Positions 1-10,840 of a stretch of 64,000 nucleotides of DNA are shown here, piece by piece (within the stretch, counting starts at the first letter, position 1; the number at the start of each line of letters is the position of its first letter). Both the position numbers and the translations under genes were made by a program. The notes below the pieces were generated by a model. That model had not been told where the DNA came from. It saw only the letters and a list, made by a program, of their open reading frames with translations, and searched no databases. The DNA comes from Acholoe squamosa (Eukaryota; Annelida; Polychaeta; Phyllodocida; Polynoidae). Where the stretch lies: contig OX439039.1 in the NCBI GenBank assembly GCA_949317995.1, positions 15,181,282-15,245,281 of the forward strand, read 5' to 3'.

Positions 1-2066
1 TTTGCTGGGAAATAACTAAGGAAGAGTATGACCTAGAGAATAATAAGCTGCTAGAGTCAGATGCTCACAAGCTTTGGGAGCTTTTTAACAGGCTGTGTGA
101 ACCAGGTACTGTGCCACCAAGTATGGCCAAGGAGGAGGTAAACTGGATAGCAGAGAAGCTAAGTACACATCTTAAACAGAGCTGGGACCCCATTAACGCT
201 AAACACACCTGCTATGGTGGGCTCATGGAGATTCTAGGTAAGAAATTCTTCTCCAAGGTTTCCAAGGCAGCCTCATCTGATGCCATAGAATCACTACATA
301 TGTGGCTGGTGCAAGAAAGGGCCATTACTGGATGGCTTGATATACGCACAAAGAATCAGGCCAACTGGACCTCTCGGCTTAAACGCTGGTGTGTGCTTGT
401 TCCAGGTCACTTGGACTACTATGAGAATGACAAGATGGAGAAGAAGAAAGGCGAATTCCCCCTCTCATCCTTTTCAAAAATAGAGGAAATCAAAAATCAC
501 AAACTTTTTAGGTTTAAAGTCATCAATTCTCCATATTTGGAACTGGAAGTTGAAGGGCCAGATGAAGAGGAGTCTGGAGTCTGGATGGCAGCCCTAAAGG
601 AGATAGTTGATGCTGCCAAATTTGGAACCACACCCATACAGGCCATCCTCAAAAACAGACAGGTACAGAAGAAAAATGGAAAATTTTCATCTATTGATGA
701 AGCAACATCCAAATTGAAATGCTGTGGACTTCAAAAGAATGCTCATTGTGATGGCCACTCTGTTGAGCCAAAGAAAATACAACAGAAAGTGCCTTCTAAT
801 ATGAAGATTCAAGATGAGAACTTTGAAGAGCAGGTGAATAAGATCCAGGCAATCTTCAGCAAAGTGGATCTCAAGGCCAATGGCTCTATTGATTCCCATG
901 AATTCAATGTATTCATAAAGGACATGGGACTAAATATAAGTGATGATGAGATTGGAAATATCTTTTCCAAAATTGATAAAAGTAGAGAGGGTGTCATCAC
1001 AATAGATGAGTTCACTAACTACTTTATGAAAAATGTTCTCGATGAGACTGGACAGACAGCTGGAGAAACAGAGGTGAGTTTGCAGGCAGCATTCTTAGCG
1101 GCCGACCGGGATGGGACTGGTACTGTTAATTTCAATGAATTTGCAGAGTACCTTTGGGAGAAAAGAAGATCAATGAGAATGTCTGCAGTGATGAGTGCTT
1201 TTGAAAACATTGGTGGTGGACAAGGTGAAATCAAATTTGATCAGTTCAATGATTTAATTGCAGGACAGGAAGATTTTGTTCCAGAAGGGGTTGATGGCAA
1301 AGATCTTAAAGGTAATCTTAAGGACATGTTCAAGGATGTTGATGCAGAGGGGATAACTGCTTTCATTCAAGAACGTTGGAAAGCCTTTTCTGCCTTCAAC
1401 CGTGCTGGCTCATCAGGTGAGTCAGTCATGACAGGCTCCGAGGATATGGTTGCTGATGTCCTACCAGGAAATTATAGCCTTCTGGACCTTGCCTGCTTCA
1501 GTGACCTCCCTCCCATTGAACCTGCTCATGCAGTTATCAAGAACTTCTGTTGGGTGAAGGCACAGCCAGGTGGTCATGGACAGGCCATATTCCCTGCCGA
1601 TTATGACTGTAAAATTCCTATTGATATTGCCACTACAGAGCACTTGAGGTACTATGGGGCTTCCCTTGCTGACAGTAACCAAATACAAGTGTCACTCATG
1701 TACCGTCATGGCATCCAGGACTTCACCTACGAGAATGAATACATGTCAGACTACGTCCAGACAGATGGCGGCGGCTGTGGCCTTGAGACACATGACTTTT
1801 CCCATCTGGATTGTCCAATGTCAAACAGCAGTGGTTACTTTGTGATGGGTAAGATTGAAGGGGAAGAGCTCCACCTGACAGCCTTCAAGGTGCCTATGAG
1901 GCACACTCTGTATCTTCCCGCAGGGGTCATCCACAGCAACGACCACCTGAAGGGCACTTGGAGAACAATGCTGTCTGATGAAGCAAGAGTTGACCATGTC
2001 TACATTGTAAAGCGTAATAATTATGATGTGGGGGTTACCAAATTCGAGTTCATTTTTAAGCATTAA
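1..2066 (+). CDS. SWAP-70-like PH / EF-hand / cupin-like protein, copy 1 (5' partial)
   Basis: The reading frame is open from base 3 and runs to TAA at 2064-2066, giving 687 residues. It begins inside the homologue of residue ~204 of the second copy at 7358-10213, so the true start lies left of the window. Order seen: a helical region with MCW/LW...FN spacing like SWAP-70/DEF6; a PH domain (basic strand with NWTSRLKRWCVLVPG, then YYENDK); three EF-hand loops (DLKANGSIDSHE, DKSREGVITIDE, DRDGTGTVNFNE); and a cupin-like C-terminus with ETHDFSHLD and PAGVIHSND. The first EF loop has Lys where the paralogue has Asn at position 3, so its calcium binding may be weaker. The likely role is a cytosolic, membrane-lipid- and calcium-responsive signalling protein. 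The catalytic or ligand function of the C-terminal domain is unknown. The SWAP-70 relation is inferred from spacing and motifs. Confidence 0.82.
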   Translation, partial: CWEITKEEYDLENNKLLESDAHKLWELFNRLCEPGTVPPSMAKEEVNWIAEKLSTHLKQSWDPINAKHTCYGGLMEILGKKFFSKVSKAASSDAIESLHMWLVQERAITGWLDIRTKNQANWTSRLKRWCVLVPGHLDYYENDKMEKKKGEFPLSSFSKIEEIKNHKLFRFKVINSPYLELEVEGPDEEESGVWMAALKEIVDAAKFGTTPIQAILKNRQVQKKNGKFSSIDEATSKLKCCGLQKNAHCDGHSVEPKKIQQKVPSNMKIQDENFEEQVNKIQAIFSKVDLKANGSIDSHEFNVFIKDMGLNISDDEIGNIFSKIDKSREGVITIDEFTNYFMKNVLDETGQTAGETEVSLQAAFLAADRDGTGTVNFNEFAEYLWEKRRSMRMSAVMSAFENIGGGQGEIKFDQFNDLIAGQEDFVPEGVDGKDLKGNLKDMFKDVDAEGITAFIQERWKAFSAFNRAGSSGESVMTGSEDMVADVLPGNYSLLDLACFSDLPPIEPAHAVIKNFCWVKAQPGGHGQAIFPADYDCKIPIDIATTEHLRYYGASLADSNQIQVSLMYRHGIQDFTYENEYMSDYVQTDGGGCGLETHDFSHLDCPMSNSSGYFVMGKIEGEELHLTAFKVPMRHTLYLPAGVIHSNDHLKGTWRTMLSDEARVDHVYIVKRNNYDVGVTKFEFIFKH

Positions 2067-2308
2067 TCATACAGGCACAAATCAAGATCTCAAAAAAAAG
2101 TGTAAGTTCAAAGGACTCATAACTGAATCAGATTTTGCTAGCTAATTCTATAAGAGCAGGGAATACTGATACCCATGATTATTGCTGTTTACTTTCAATT
2201 GATCATAGCTATAGAACCATTGCATCCTGTTACATATATGCAGCAGTTTATACTGGACATAAAGCTTACAACGATCAAATGCATGAGCATTGGTATTGCT
2301 CTTTTTTG

Positions 2309-2314
2309 AATAAA
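2309..2314 (+). promoter_or_regulatory. Polyadenylation signal AATAAA for copy 1
   Basis: A canonical AATAAA lies 243 bp after the stop codon of the first gene. It is the first such hexamer on this strand downstream of the gene and is a plausible 3' end signal. Confidence 0.5.
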
Positions 2315-2476
2315 TGTTGGATAAATCCTCTTCATTTTTTTGACTCTTGATTGATCTTAGAATGAAAGAACTAAAAGAAAAAACAAACAAAAATACACAA
2401 ACCTGCTTTAAGGTGTGCTAGGAATTAATGTCCAACTTTGGTAGGTTACCTACTGTACCCAAGAAATAAACAACTG

Positions 2477-2686
2477 AGGGAGTGGACATTTTTAAACAAT
2501 GGGGGGGTTGGTGAAATTCTGCACACGTGCGGCTAAAATTTTTCCGAGGGGTCTTAAATTTTTCCGGGCCCCCCGCTTTTATTCTACAGTCGTGTGCTGG
2601 CTTTTTCGCTCAAAAGGGGCAAAAACCCTCTTTGTCCCCCCTCAAACCCACCAACCCCCCCTATTGTTAAAAAATGACCACTCCCT
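2477..2686. mobile_element. MITE with ~38-bp terminal inverted repeats (GGGGGTTGGTG type)
   Basis: The left end reads AGGGAGTGGACATTTTTAAA and continues into a G-run plus TTGGTG. The reverse complement of the right end reads AGGGAGTGGTCATTTTTTAA and continues into the same G-run plus TTGGTGGG. The element is 210 bp and has no coding capacity. A remnant of the same right end lies at 57050-57143. No clear target-site duplication is visible. Confidence 0.7.
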
Positions 2687-2691
2687 TACAC

Positions 2692-4561
2692 TTTGACCTA
2701 GAATTTCTTTTCAGTATGCTATTTCTTACAAGCTATGGCTACACCCTTCTAGTCGTGCAGGAATCCCTCTAGGAATAGCATTGACATTTAGGCCTTTTCG
2801 GTCACCATAGAAACCTACTGTGTCAGCGAGGGGTGAAAGGTCACATTTGTGACTTGTCAGGGGCACCCCGTATCATTTAATTTACTCAATATGGTGATTT
2901 CCATGGCAACTGGTGCAAAAACGGATCTGACACCATTATTGTTGACCATGCTAAAAAGATTAGGAATGGCTTCAGCTTTAATTTAATTTATGAACGCTAT
3001 CAAATTAGAAACCGATCTATGTCAGTTTTATGGTGTAAGAAAATCCTTGGCCCTATTAGTAATGTGACACCTTGTCAATTAGATTGTGCCTGACTTGTCT
3101 CGATTCTCTGCATACCACCTAGATTGAGGTGACATCTATTTACAGCTGAGTGCACACATAAGACCCATACCCTGTGACCTTGCATTGATCCTATATAGGG
3201 CATGCAATAAGTCACACCTCCTACTTTTCATGTCTTTAATGGGCACTATAGGATGTTAGCCCATGGGTCCAGAGGGATCTGAGTGCCAACTTTAGAAAGT
3301 AAATATAGCAATGCTTTTTGGATTGCTGCAAATCTAGGGACATGAAATCACTTTGCTAGATATCTGAGACACTCAGTTTAGCTGCAAAATCATATATCAT
3401 GTATTGTCCTATAAATTCTTATATGACAGTATACAGCAACAAGAGGAAATGACAGGAAGATAATAACTGCTAGTAGGTCTAGTACTCTGCCCAGCTCTGC
3501 TGTAGAATCCATCCCACCAATTGTTGAACAGCATCAGACATATGATGGAAAAGGAATTTTCATTAGTTTTGATGTCCAACGCGAACATGATATATGTCTG
3601 TCGGTGAGTTTAGACATATCAACATGGGAATAACACTAGTCTACAACATGTTCTCCTTGTTATCCTATGCTGGGCAACCCAGATGTCCATCAAAGTGATT
3701 TGCCTTGGCATGTATGGATCACAAAAACATCAATTGTTGTTTATGGTGATTGGCACCCAAACACTATAGCAGCTCGTTTTAGCTCAATGTCTATGTGCTT
3801 CTGGGGGATTGTCAGGGCTGCCCCCTCCCCCCATTCAATCTAGATATAGTCTGTATATTCTGTACTTTCACATCATCATTTGCAACGGTGAGTGGAACTT
3901 CTCCTGTTCTCAGACACTAACCAAGTTATTTTGAACCAGCAGACCACAATGTATAAAATACAGGGTAATTGTCAGTGCACCTTTGGATCATCACTACACT
4001 CTGGCGCACCGACCTTCACAATGTCCTGACAAAGAACCAGCTGACCACGATGCGTCATTTCAATACTGAATAGTCTTCTTTCCCGCACCGCAAGCTTAAA
4101 TTGTCTGACAAATGTTTTTGAACATTTTTTCTCCAATGGGCTAGTATTTAAAGATGTATATTGGGTATCCTCTAATTTTGCCTAGCTGCTCACCGATTGC
4201 ATGGCTTCCCATTTGGATGTATAAAAGTCAAGAATAATGAGGATATCAAAAAGGTAAATACACAGTAAATATACAAAACGAAATTCTGACCCAGCTGTTC
4301 CTTTTTGGAAATGCTAATGGAGACAGGACTGTTCGTCTGTCAAGAGTTGGTAACATAATTATACTTATCTCATTTGGTCATTTGGATGCTACCTGGTGGT
4401 GGGCCATGCCGTCCACCCTTCCAATTAATAAATGGGGGGAGGGGCAAAGTATATTCTGACCCCCCCACAAAAAAGGTATGAAGACTTGTAGGTCTATTAA
4501 CCACTATTACAATGACACCAGTCATTTTCCAACAATTTGCCGTATATGCATTAGAATCAGC
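2692..4561. other. Intergenic, nothing recognised
   Basis: AT-rich non-coding DNA downstream of copy 1. No exon, RNA gene or repeat could be supported. Short open frames here lack codon structure and recognisable motifs. Confidence 0.5.
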
Positions 4562-4630
4562 GTGACATATACTGGGAGAAGGGGTCTTAGAACCCCCTGC
4601 ACTAAGCCCCCTTATCGCAGATCGTGTCAC
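4562..4630 (+). repeat. 69-bp repeat with GTGACA...TGTCAC ends
   Basis: Begins GTGACAT and ends GTGTCAC, with an internal block CTGGGAGAAGGGGTCTTA and CTGCACTAAGCCCCCTT. An inverted copy lies at 40536-40605 with the same ends and roughly 85% similarity. The short inverted ends and dispersed copies suggest a miniature transposon remnant. Confidence 0.5.
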
Positions 4631-5582
4631 CTCCTGATAATGTCTGAATTAGTGCAACGTTCGAAAGAACTCAGCCTAAACATGTTTCATTCATTTTGAA
4701 TACCCTAAACCGTCCACAGGTATGAGTACTCTGAAGGTGGAAGGCATTAGAGATGAATTCATTAAAAAATGTATTCTCTTCTTTGTTTCTAAAGTATCTA
4801 AATTTTATCAGAGACACATAGACCCTCGCTCAATTAGATCTATGTTAAATCAATGTGAATGACCTTTATATGATACCTAGCAGTAATTTGATAGGCATGT
4901 TCTATTATATCCTATTCAGCGTAAGAATATCATTTTCAGTGTATTGATGGCAGCCATCTTAGATTTGATTAACTAATACTATCCCACTTTACAGATGATT
5001 GTGACCTCCCAGAGGAACGAGAATACAGTTATGTTATGGCTTGGTTTCTGCCCATAGATCCAGGCAAATAGGGTAGCCTTCTTCGGTCCGCTACCTAAGA
5101 ACTATGTATATAATATTATAAGGGTAAGTCGCCCCTGACTTGACCACTAGGTATGTTAGTACCCTGGGTTAACATATTTGAAATAGCACCCAGCAACAAT
5201 AACTACAATATGGTCTCCCCGTAGATGCCCAAACAGAACTCATGGGTCATGAAAATAACCTGTAAAAAGATGGAGTGGTCTACTCAGGGTACCAAAATGC
5301 CAAGTGGTCGATTCAGGGGCGACTTACCCCTACATTTGGATGTCACGCCTGGTTGATTGATTCATATATACAAGTTTATTCTAATCTAGGTGGATGAAAA
5401 ATCATGAAAAATACGAAAAGATTATCAAAATTTAGAAAAATGTTGTTAGGGTAGGTGGAGTGATTAGAAACACACTAACATAATAGCTAGCGTATAAGGT
5501 GCACCCATGTATAAGATGTACACTGAGTTGAAGCAAATGCTATAAGGCACAGCTGGGGCTTGATTATCCTTCACTCCTTCAT
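4631..5582. other. Intergenic, nothing recognised
   Basis: No supported gene. The stretch contains AGGGGTAAGTCGCCCCTGAC near 5122 and an inverted related segment near 5310-5332 (caggggcgacttaccccta), which together look like the ends of a ~210-bp inverted-repeat miniature element. No coding features were seen. Confidence 0.4.
5122..5332. mobile_element. Probable MITE with AGGGGTAAGTCGCCCCTG ends
   Basis: The left arm near 5122 reads AAGGGTAAGTCGCCCCTGAC followed by TTGACCACT. The reverse complement of the right arm ending near 5332 reads AGGGGTAAGTCGCCCCTGA followed by ATCGACCACT. About 30 bp of inverted similarity borders a ~210-bp non-coding core. Boundaries are approximate. Confidence 0.6.
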
Positions 5583-6061
5583 TGTGATTAACTTTTTGCT
5601 ACAGGCCTTGAGTGCGGACATACCCAGATTTGTGGGTTTTGCAGTGAATGATTTCAATAAATCCTGTAAATAAATAGCCCCCCCCCTCAACTTAACATCA
5701 AATACCTAAATAACACTGTCAGATTTGAGACCAATAATCATTGTACAACACCCTTCAGTGCGGAGCTATAAAATCTCTCCTGCTGCCACCTCCCATCAAT
5801 TGATTGATTGATTGATATTTTATTTGCTTTTGAACTGAGGAAGTACATATCCTTGGTGATAATGTAATTGTTGTATTCCACAATATGATATTATAATATA
5901 TTTTCCAATATATATCTTTATAATAGCTATGATGATAACATTCCGGTAAGCAGAGAACTAGGGCATAATATGCCATAAAGTTGTGCACAGGTGCAGAAAT
6001 CCTTCCTCATATGTGTTAGATTTATATAATGGGTTAAGCAAGAATTGGTATACTGCAACCT
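5583..6061 (+). mobile_element. Degraded copy C of the AGGCTGCAG-TIR MITE family
   Basis: The segment from TGTGATTAACTTTTTGCTA through CTGCTGCCACCTCCC (to about 5795) matches the internal part of the two copies at 36293-36746 and 37653-38107. It lacks their left end. The family's right terminus ACTGCAACCT appears at 6052-6061, after about 240 bp of unrelated DNA that starts with a short ATTG tandem run. It is best read as an older copy with an internal insertion. Confidence 0.6.
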
Positions 6062-6137
6062 GAATGCCTTGAGAACTTTTACATGCGCACCAATGCCACC
6101 TAGTGTGTAGTAGCTTGCACAATAGCCCAACCTGAGG

Positions 6138-6263
6138 GGTATTCAATAGGCGGCACGCCCAGCCATCGGCGCGCGCCCGGACCTGAACGTGCTCGCACTC
6201 CAGCTAGAGAGGAGGTGCGCCTGTGGTGCCCGCCGCGTGGCTGGCGTGCGGCTAATGAATACC
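6138..6263. mobile_element. GC-rich palindromic MITE, ~126 bp
   Basis: Left end GGTATTCAATAGGCGGCACG; reverse complement of right end GGTATTCATTAGCCGCACGC. The arms are about 25 bp with few mismatches. The core is very GC-rich (GGCGCGCGCCCGG) in an otherwise AT-rich region. There is no coding capacity. Confidence 0.65.
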
Positions 6264-6888
6264 GCTCCGGTGTGTGGCCTCTTTGAGAACAATTTTAATT
6301 TGGAAGTTCCAAGAGAGGCTGGAACACCCTACATTCAGATTTAGATCCAGAAACTCAACCAATTGAGCTCACCAGACAGGTTTTAGAAAGACATGCTGAT
6401 TTAGTAGTTCAGGTTTCAAGTTTAAGTTACAATCTTTTTATTGTTTCATAGTCTCTCAAAAAGATACATGGCTACTATGTTAGTATGATATGCGTATAGA
6501 TGTTTGTATGCTACTGCTGTATGTATGAATAAAATGTTTAATCAAGCGCCAAAATGGCCTGTACTGTTGTACCCATTTCAAAGTATACCCGTATAAATAC
6601 AAACACATAGATTCCATTCCTGATGAGAGGTTGTGTTACATGATGACTTCACAATGTTTGAAAGTATGATAATTGTGTGCGGAATGATGTACACTAAAAT
6701 GACTCTCATTGTCAGTTTAAGTCATACAAATTACAATCATAAACCTTCGCTCACCAGTTAATGGTCCATGACAGGGGAAGTCTCAAGGGAAGGTAGTTTT
6801 TATTCTTTTAATTTATTGATAAGTCTCGCCGCCCCCATACGAGGGTGGTTTCGACTCCGCTGTCCCGCTCTCGGTCTACGCCACAATG

Positions 6889-6919
<31 letters not shown>

Positions 6920-7237
6920 GTATATCAGAGAATGTATATGTTGAGACAGCAGCTGACAGCTCATGAGAATTCAAAAATAGAGCTTGAATAAATATTTCCC
7001 TTCTGTAAGGGCGAGGGATAATCATTCATTAAAATATGAAAATATGAGTCCGAGTGACTAATATTAGCAAATTTAGATGACATAGCATATCAAGTTATTC
7101 ATAAGTATAGCTATTTTGGATTAACATTTATAACATGGAATATATTTTAGCTTTGAAACAGCGAGTGTCTGTCTTAACATGGTAATGATTGATACCCAAC
7201 TGTACTGCAATTATAGTGTACATTCTCTTTGTTTCAG
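6264..7237. other. Intergenic and putative promoter region of gene copy 2, with a (TA)n tract
   Basis: No gene seen. A TA/TATG microsatellite lies at about 6890-6922. A 3' splice-site-like sequence (ctctttgtttcag) ends at 7237, suggesting that the 120 nt before the ATG at 7358 are a 5'UTR exon whose upstream exon is not identified. Confidence 0.4.
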
Positions 7238-7357
7238 GTTTTCAAGCACCACACATTACTACCTGACCAAGTATACTTCTCATAACTCAGAACAACAGTG
7301 ACTGCAGACATATAAGTAAATAAGTCTTCACCCATCCAACCGACCCACATCTTCAAC

Positions 7358-10213
7358 ATGGGTGCCAATTCATCCAAGCATAACATTCTGGATGTGCTCA
7401 ATATCAAAACCCAGGGCAAGTATAAGAGCAGTGGAAGTATAGAAGTCAAGAGGATGAGGAAACTAGGAGCTGGGATCCCCCCTAGAGCACAGTTGGTGGT
7501 ACATGATGCTCCTAAGATTAAGGAACTGGAAGATGGCATTGACACCACTAGAGCAGATTTATTGGCAAGTGATCCCCCAAGGATAAAGAAGCCTCTAGAT
7601 ACAACTAAAAGCGCTCCCCCTAATCCACCTAGTCATCATTCGTTGAAGGTTGACAATAGAATTTCAAATGGAAAAGTAGAAACCAGAGAGGTAAGATCAT
7701 TTCAATATAGAGAATTATTATCCAGAACTAAAGTAATAATTGTACTTGCTCTGACTAGGAGTCACACAAATGGTAACGGACGACATTAACCTAGTATGTC
7801 CAGTTAACACATCGTTTCCCTCGAATTCAGGTTGGTTAAATCTCAAGACATGGCTCATTTTCTATCTTTTCAGAAATGCCATACTATGGCTGAACAACGT
7901 CTGATGTGTGTATGGCAGGCCCTTTATGCCACTGATCCCTCAACTAAAGGCTCAGCAAGAAAGAACCTAGTCCGCTTAATCACAATGTCCTTCACTGAAA
8001 ATCCCCTTGTTAAGTTCTCAGTCAAGGAATTCAATCACATCTTTCAAGGTAAAACAGTAGATTTTGACCAGTATGCTAGCTATGTCCATAACTACCTTGT
8101 TGAGTCAGCAGATGTCTGCAAGACTGTAGAAGATGCAATCGAGGACATGTGCTGGGAGATATCCAAGGAATCTTATGACCTACAGAAATATGACCTGCAA
8201 GAGTCAGAATCTCACAAGCTGTGGCAGCTTTTCAACAGACTTTGTGAACAAGGTACTGTGCCACCCACAATGGGAAAAGAAGAGGTGAACTGGTTAGTGA
8301 AGAAGCTAAGTGCACATCTTAAACAGAGCTGGGACAACATTAACATGAAACACATCTGCTATGATGAACTCATGAAGATTCTAGCTGAGAAATGTTTCTC
8401 AGGGGTTTCCCAGGTACTTTCATCTGATGCCATAGAAGTCCTGCATAGGTGGCTGGTGCAAGAAAGAGCCATGACTGGATGGCTTAATACACGCACAAAG
8501 AATCAGGCCAACTGGACCTCTCGGCTTAAACGCTGGTGTGTGCTTGTCCCAGGTTGCTTGGAGTACTATGAGAATGACAAAATGGTTAAGAAGAAGGGTG
8601 AATTCCCCATCACATCCTTCTCTAGAATAGAGGAAATTACAAATCACAAACTTTTCAGGTTCAAAGTTATGAATTCTCCATATTTGGAACTGGAAGTGGA
8701 AGGACCAGATGAAGAGGAGTCTAGGGTTTGGATGGCAGCTTTAAAGGAGATAGTTGATGCTGCCAAATCAGGAACCACACCCATACAGGCCATCCTTAAA
8801 GACAGAAAAGTACAGAAAAAAAATGGCAAATCTGTGTCTATAGATGAGGCAACATCAAAATTAAAATCCCCTGGACTTCAGAAGAATGCTCGGCATGAGA
8901 GCCAATCTGTGAAGTCAAAGAAAATACAGCAGAAAATGCCTTCTAATATGAAGATTCAAGATGCGAACTTTCAAGAGCAGATGGACAAGATCCATGCAAT
9001 TTTTAATAAAGTGGATCTCAATGGCAATGGCTCTATTGACGTCCATGAGTTTAGTATATTCATTAAGGACATGGGAATAAATATGAGCGATGATGAGATT
9101 GAAAAAATCTTCTCCACTATTGATGATAGTGCTGAAGGTGTTCTTACAATAGATGAGTTTACCACCTACTTCATGAACAATGTTCTTGATGAGACTGGTG
9201 AGTCAATGGGTGAGTCAGAAGTGGGTCTGCAGGCAGCATTCTTAGAAGCAGACCGGGATGGAACTGGCACTGTAGACTTCCGTGAATTTGCAGAGTACCT
9301 TTGGGAAAAAAGGAGAACAATGAGAATGTCTGCAGTGATGAGTGCTTTTGAAAGTATCAGTGATGAGCAAGGTGAAATCAACTTAAATCAGTTCATGGAT
9401 TTATTTGCAGCACAGGATAATCTTGCTCCAGAGGAGGGCCAACGCAAATGTCTTCAAGCTAATCTGAAGAACATGTTCAAGGATGTTGATGCAGAGGGGA
9501 TCACCTCTTTCCTTCAAGATCGTTGGGAGGCTTTTTCTGCCTTCTGCCGTGCTGGCTCATCAGGTGAGTCAGTGATGACAGGCTCTGAGGATATGGTCGC
9601 TGATGTCCTACCAGGTAATTATAGCCTTCTCGACCTTGCCTGCTTCAGTGACCTCCCACCCATTGAACCTGCTCATGCAGTTATCAAGAACTTCCGATGG
9701 GTTAAGGCACAGCCAGGTGGTCATGGACAGGCCATCTTCCCTGCAGACTATGACTGTAAAATTCCGATTGATATTGCCACTTCAGAGCACTTGAGGTACT
9801 ATGGGGCTTCCCTTGCTGACAGTAACCAAATACAAGTGTCACTCATGTACCGTCATGGCATCCAAGACTTCACCTATGAGAATGAATACATGTCAGACTA
9901 TGTCCAGGCAGATGCTGGTGGCTGTGGTATTGAGACACATGACTTTGCCCATCTGGATTGCCCAATGGCGAATGCCAGTGGATACTTTATAATGGGTAAG
10001 ATGGAGGGTGACGAGCTGCACCTGACAGCTTTCAAGGTCCCTACTCGACACACCATTTATGTTCCAGGGGGTGTCATCCATAGCAATGACTACCTGAAGG
10101 GCACTTGGAGAACCATGCTTTCTGATGAAGCGGCAGTTGACCATGTCCACCTTGTGAAGCGTAATAATCATGATGAGGGGGTTACCAAATTTGAATTCAT
10201 TTTTGAACACTGA
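7358..10213 (+). CDS. SWAP-70-like PH / EF-hand / cupin-like protein, copy 2 (complete, spliced)
   Basis: Two coding exons, 7358-7690 and 7874-10213, join in phase 0 across a GTAAGA...CTTTTCAG intron and encode 890 residues. The protein starts MGANSSKHN, a good N-myristoylation signal (Gly2, Ser6). Residues ~112-300 resemble the SWAP-70/DEF6 N-terminal region (MCWEIS, LWQLFNRL, EEVNWLVKKL spacing). A PH domain follows at ~309-409, then EF loops at 492-503 (DLNGNGSIDVHE), 528-539 (DDSAEGVLTIDE) and 571-582 (DRDGTGTVDFRE). A ~200-residue C-terminal domain contains ETHDFAHLD and PGGVIHSND, reminiscent of cupin metal-binding motifs. SWAP-70 proteins instead end in a coiled coil and Dbl-like region, which is absent here. 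The likely role is calcium- and lipid-regulated signalling at membranes; any enzymatic activity is unproven. Copy 1 is the adjacent tandem paralogue in the same orientation. Confidence 0.85.
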
Positions 10214-10356
10214 TTCAACCAACACAAAGAAACATCTTGAAAGCATACAGCTAATTACAACTGAAATTTGAGTTGGTTAATTTAGAACTAATTCTATAGA
10301 TGCAAATGTATCTATCAGCTTATAGACCAGGCTGCCTTAATTGTCCTGATGTGACA

Positions 10357-10362
10357 AATAAA
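10357..10362 (+). promoter_or_regulatory. Polyadenylation signal AATAAA for copy 2
   Basis: AATAAA lies 144 bp beyond the stop codon of the second PH/EF-hand/cupin-like gene. It is a plausible 3' end signal. Confidence 0.5.
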
Positions 10363-10550
10363 TCATTGAACAAAGACGGGGTAAATGCAAGGATTTATTG
10401 AGACACCATTCATGTAACAGTTTTATGTCATCAAACAATCAGTGGGAAGGATTTATTTCTTCAATTGACACTTTTAAATTTGGAATGGGTGATTGAGCAC
10501 TTGTGTGTGGAATATAGACCATAAATAACATATACTGACACTTTAACCTT

Positions 10551-10840
10551 TGGACTTAAGTTTCAGCTGGTCTCTCCTCTTTGGTGGGAAGGGATACCAC
10601 TTGGTTGATTAGTTCTGGTCACACCCTGCTGGTGGCAGCACAGGGTGGTCTACTCTGCTGTCAGGCATCCAAATCCAAATCACCACCACTGCTTGTTGAT
10701 ATGGATAAAATTCTGGAAGCATTTTATTTTTACCTATATACATGTACATGCTTGAATTTAGCATGGTTTGAATGCACTGAATGGCTGGAATATTTGACAT
10801 GACACATGCACAAGTGGGGCGATGATAGATAGGCAGACAG
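10551..10840 (+). repeat. Dispersed repeat, copy 1 (second copy at 39739-40076)
   Basis: Shares TTTCAGCTGGTCT, CTCTTTGGTGGGAAGGGA, TTAGTTCTGGTCACA and ATGCTGGAAGCATTTTATTT-like blocks with 39739-40076 in the same orientation. The other copy has an extra ~50 bp in the middle. Family unknown; no coding capacity. Confidence 0.6.

Noticed and set aside
2499-2696. 65-codon open frame
   Set aside because: It lies wholly within the 2477-2686 MITE.
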